Origin: Achromobacter pulmonis
Lineage (GTDB): Bacteria > Pseudomonadota > Gammaproteobacteria > Burkholderiales > Burkholderiaceae_B
Direction of reading: 5' to 3'
NCBI RefSeq assembly: GCF_002885955.2
Contig: NZ_POQS01000002.1
Coordinates: forward strand, 721,065 to 753,524
DNA length: 32,460 nt
The stretch's first letter is position 1, and every line of letters begins with the position of its first letter. A program made the translations under genes and the position numbers. Shown here piece after piece: positions 32,028-32,460 of the stretch. The notes under the pieces are model-generated. The model searched no databases. It was not told the DNA's origin and saw only the letters and a program-made list of their open reading frames with translations.

Positions 32028-32460
32028 TCAGGCCTTCTCGGCGGGCGCCTGGTCCAGGCCGAAGGCCTTGTGCAGCGCGCGCACGCCCAGCTCCATGTAC
32101 TTGTCGTCGATGATGACCGAGGTCTTGATTTCGCTGGTGCTGATCATCTGGATGTTGATGCCTTCCTGCGACAGCGTCTGGAACATCAGGCTGGCCACGC
32201 CCACGTGCGAGCGCATGCCGATGCCGACGATGGAGACCTTGGCGACCTTTTCGTCGGTGGACAGTTCGCGCGCGCCCACGGCGGGGATGACTTCGCGCTT
32301 GAGCAGGTCCACGGCGCGCGCGAATTCATTGCGGTTCACGGTGAACGAGAAGTCGGTCGTGCCGGCCACGGACTGGTTCTGCACGATCATGTCGACGTCG
32401 ATGTTGGCGGCGGCGACCGGACCCAGGATGGAGAAGGCGATACCGGGTTTGTCCGGAACG
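32028..32460 (-). CDS. lysC: Aspartate kinase, C-terminal part (cut by window edge)
   Basis: The last 143 codons of aspartokinase, which phosphorylates aspartate at the start of lysine, threonine and methionine synthesis. The visible part is the regulatory ACT-domain region: [57 protein letters not shown] and [17 protein letters not shown], ending [10 protein letters not shown]. These match the lysine/threonine-feedback-type kinase of beta- and gammaproteobacteria. The catalytic N-terminus lies beyond the right edge. The frame is open to the edge. Confidence 0.93.
   Translation of the reverse strand, partial: VPDKPGIAFSILGPVAAANIDVDMIVQNQSVAGTTDFSFTVNRNEFARAVDLLKREVIPAVGARELSTDEKVAKVSIVGIGMRSHVGVASLMFQTLSQEGINIQMISTSEIKTSVIIDDKYMELGVRALHKAFGLDQAPAEKA

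Overview
The window is about 32.5 kb of GC-rich DNA. Its features point to a betaproteobacterium of the Alcaligenaceae, most like Bordetella or Achromobacter. It holds three Bug-type (TctC) solute-binding proteins with no membrane partners nearby, many acyl-CoA catabolic genes, MarR, IclR and GntR regulators, and a lysC/tRNA-Ser end. The genus is inferred from gene content and protein style, not from a search.

Layout. 1-3.6 kb (+): a fatty-acid trio of thiolase, DUF4442 hotdog protein and FadD-like acyl-CoA ligase. 3.6-8.5 kb: a tandem duplication of a divergent bug/marR pair; the left copy also carries a sulfatase or phosphonate-monoester-hydrolase-like gene behind bug. 8.5-10.8 kb: a TonB-dependent siderophore-type receptor behind a Fur-box-like sequence. 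10.8-15.1 kb (+): an overlapping operon kdgT, DUF1537 kinase, pdxA2 and a GntR/UTRA regulator, probably for catabolism of a four-carbon sugar acid to DHAP, with a strong palindromic operator in front. 15.2-20.2 kb (-): a five-gene operon of class III CoA-transferase, atypical crotonase, GctA/GctB-like CoA-transferase subunits and acyl-CoA ligase. It diverges from a third bug gene, and an IclR gene follows. A TCCTA-N5-TAGGA palindrome in front of both bug and iclR suggests that IclR controls the locus.

22.2-24.9 kb: a thiol dioxygenase (probably 3-mercaptopropionate type), a divergent sirtuin, an XRE regulator with an unusual N-terminal domain, and a small protein made only of that domain. 24.9-28.4 kb: three identical tRNA-Arg(ACG) genes bracket DUF3079, a secreted DUF1254/DUF1214 protein and an outer-membrane barrel protein. 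28.4-31.4 kb: mnmH, then a complete IS256-family element that has split a small membrane-protein gene. The two halves can be rejoined in frame across a target duplication, and an intact paralogue lies next door. 31.48-31.75 kb: a 274-bp element with perfect 34-bp terminal inverted repeats and internal inverted repeats that abut exactly, so one strand can fold into a cloverleaf. This is the most unusual object in the window. The end holds tRNA-Ser(GCT) and the 3' part of lysC.

All calls come from reading the sequence by eye. Family names rest on motifs and length; substrates are mostly inferred.
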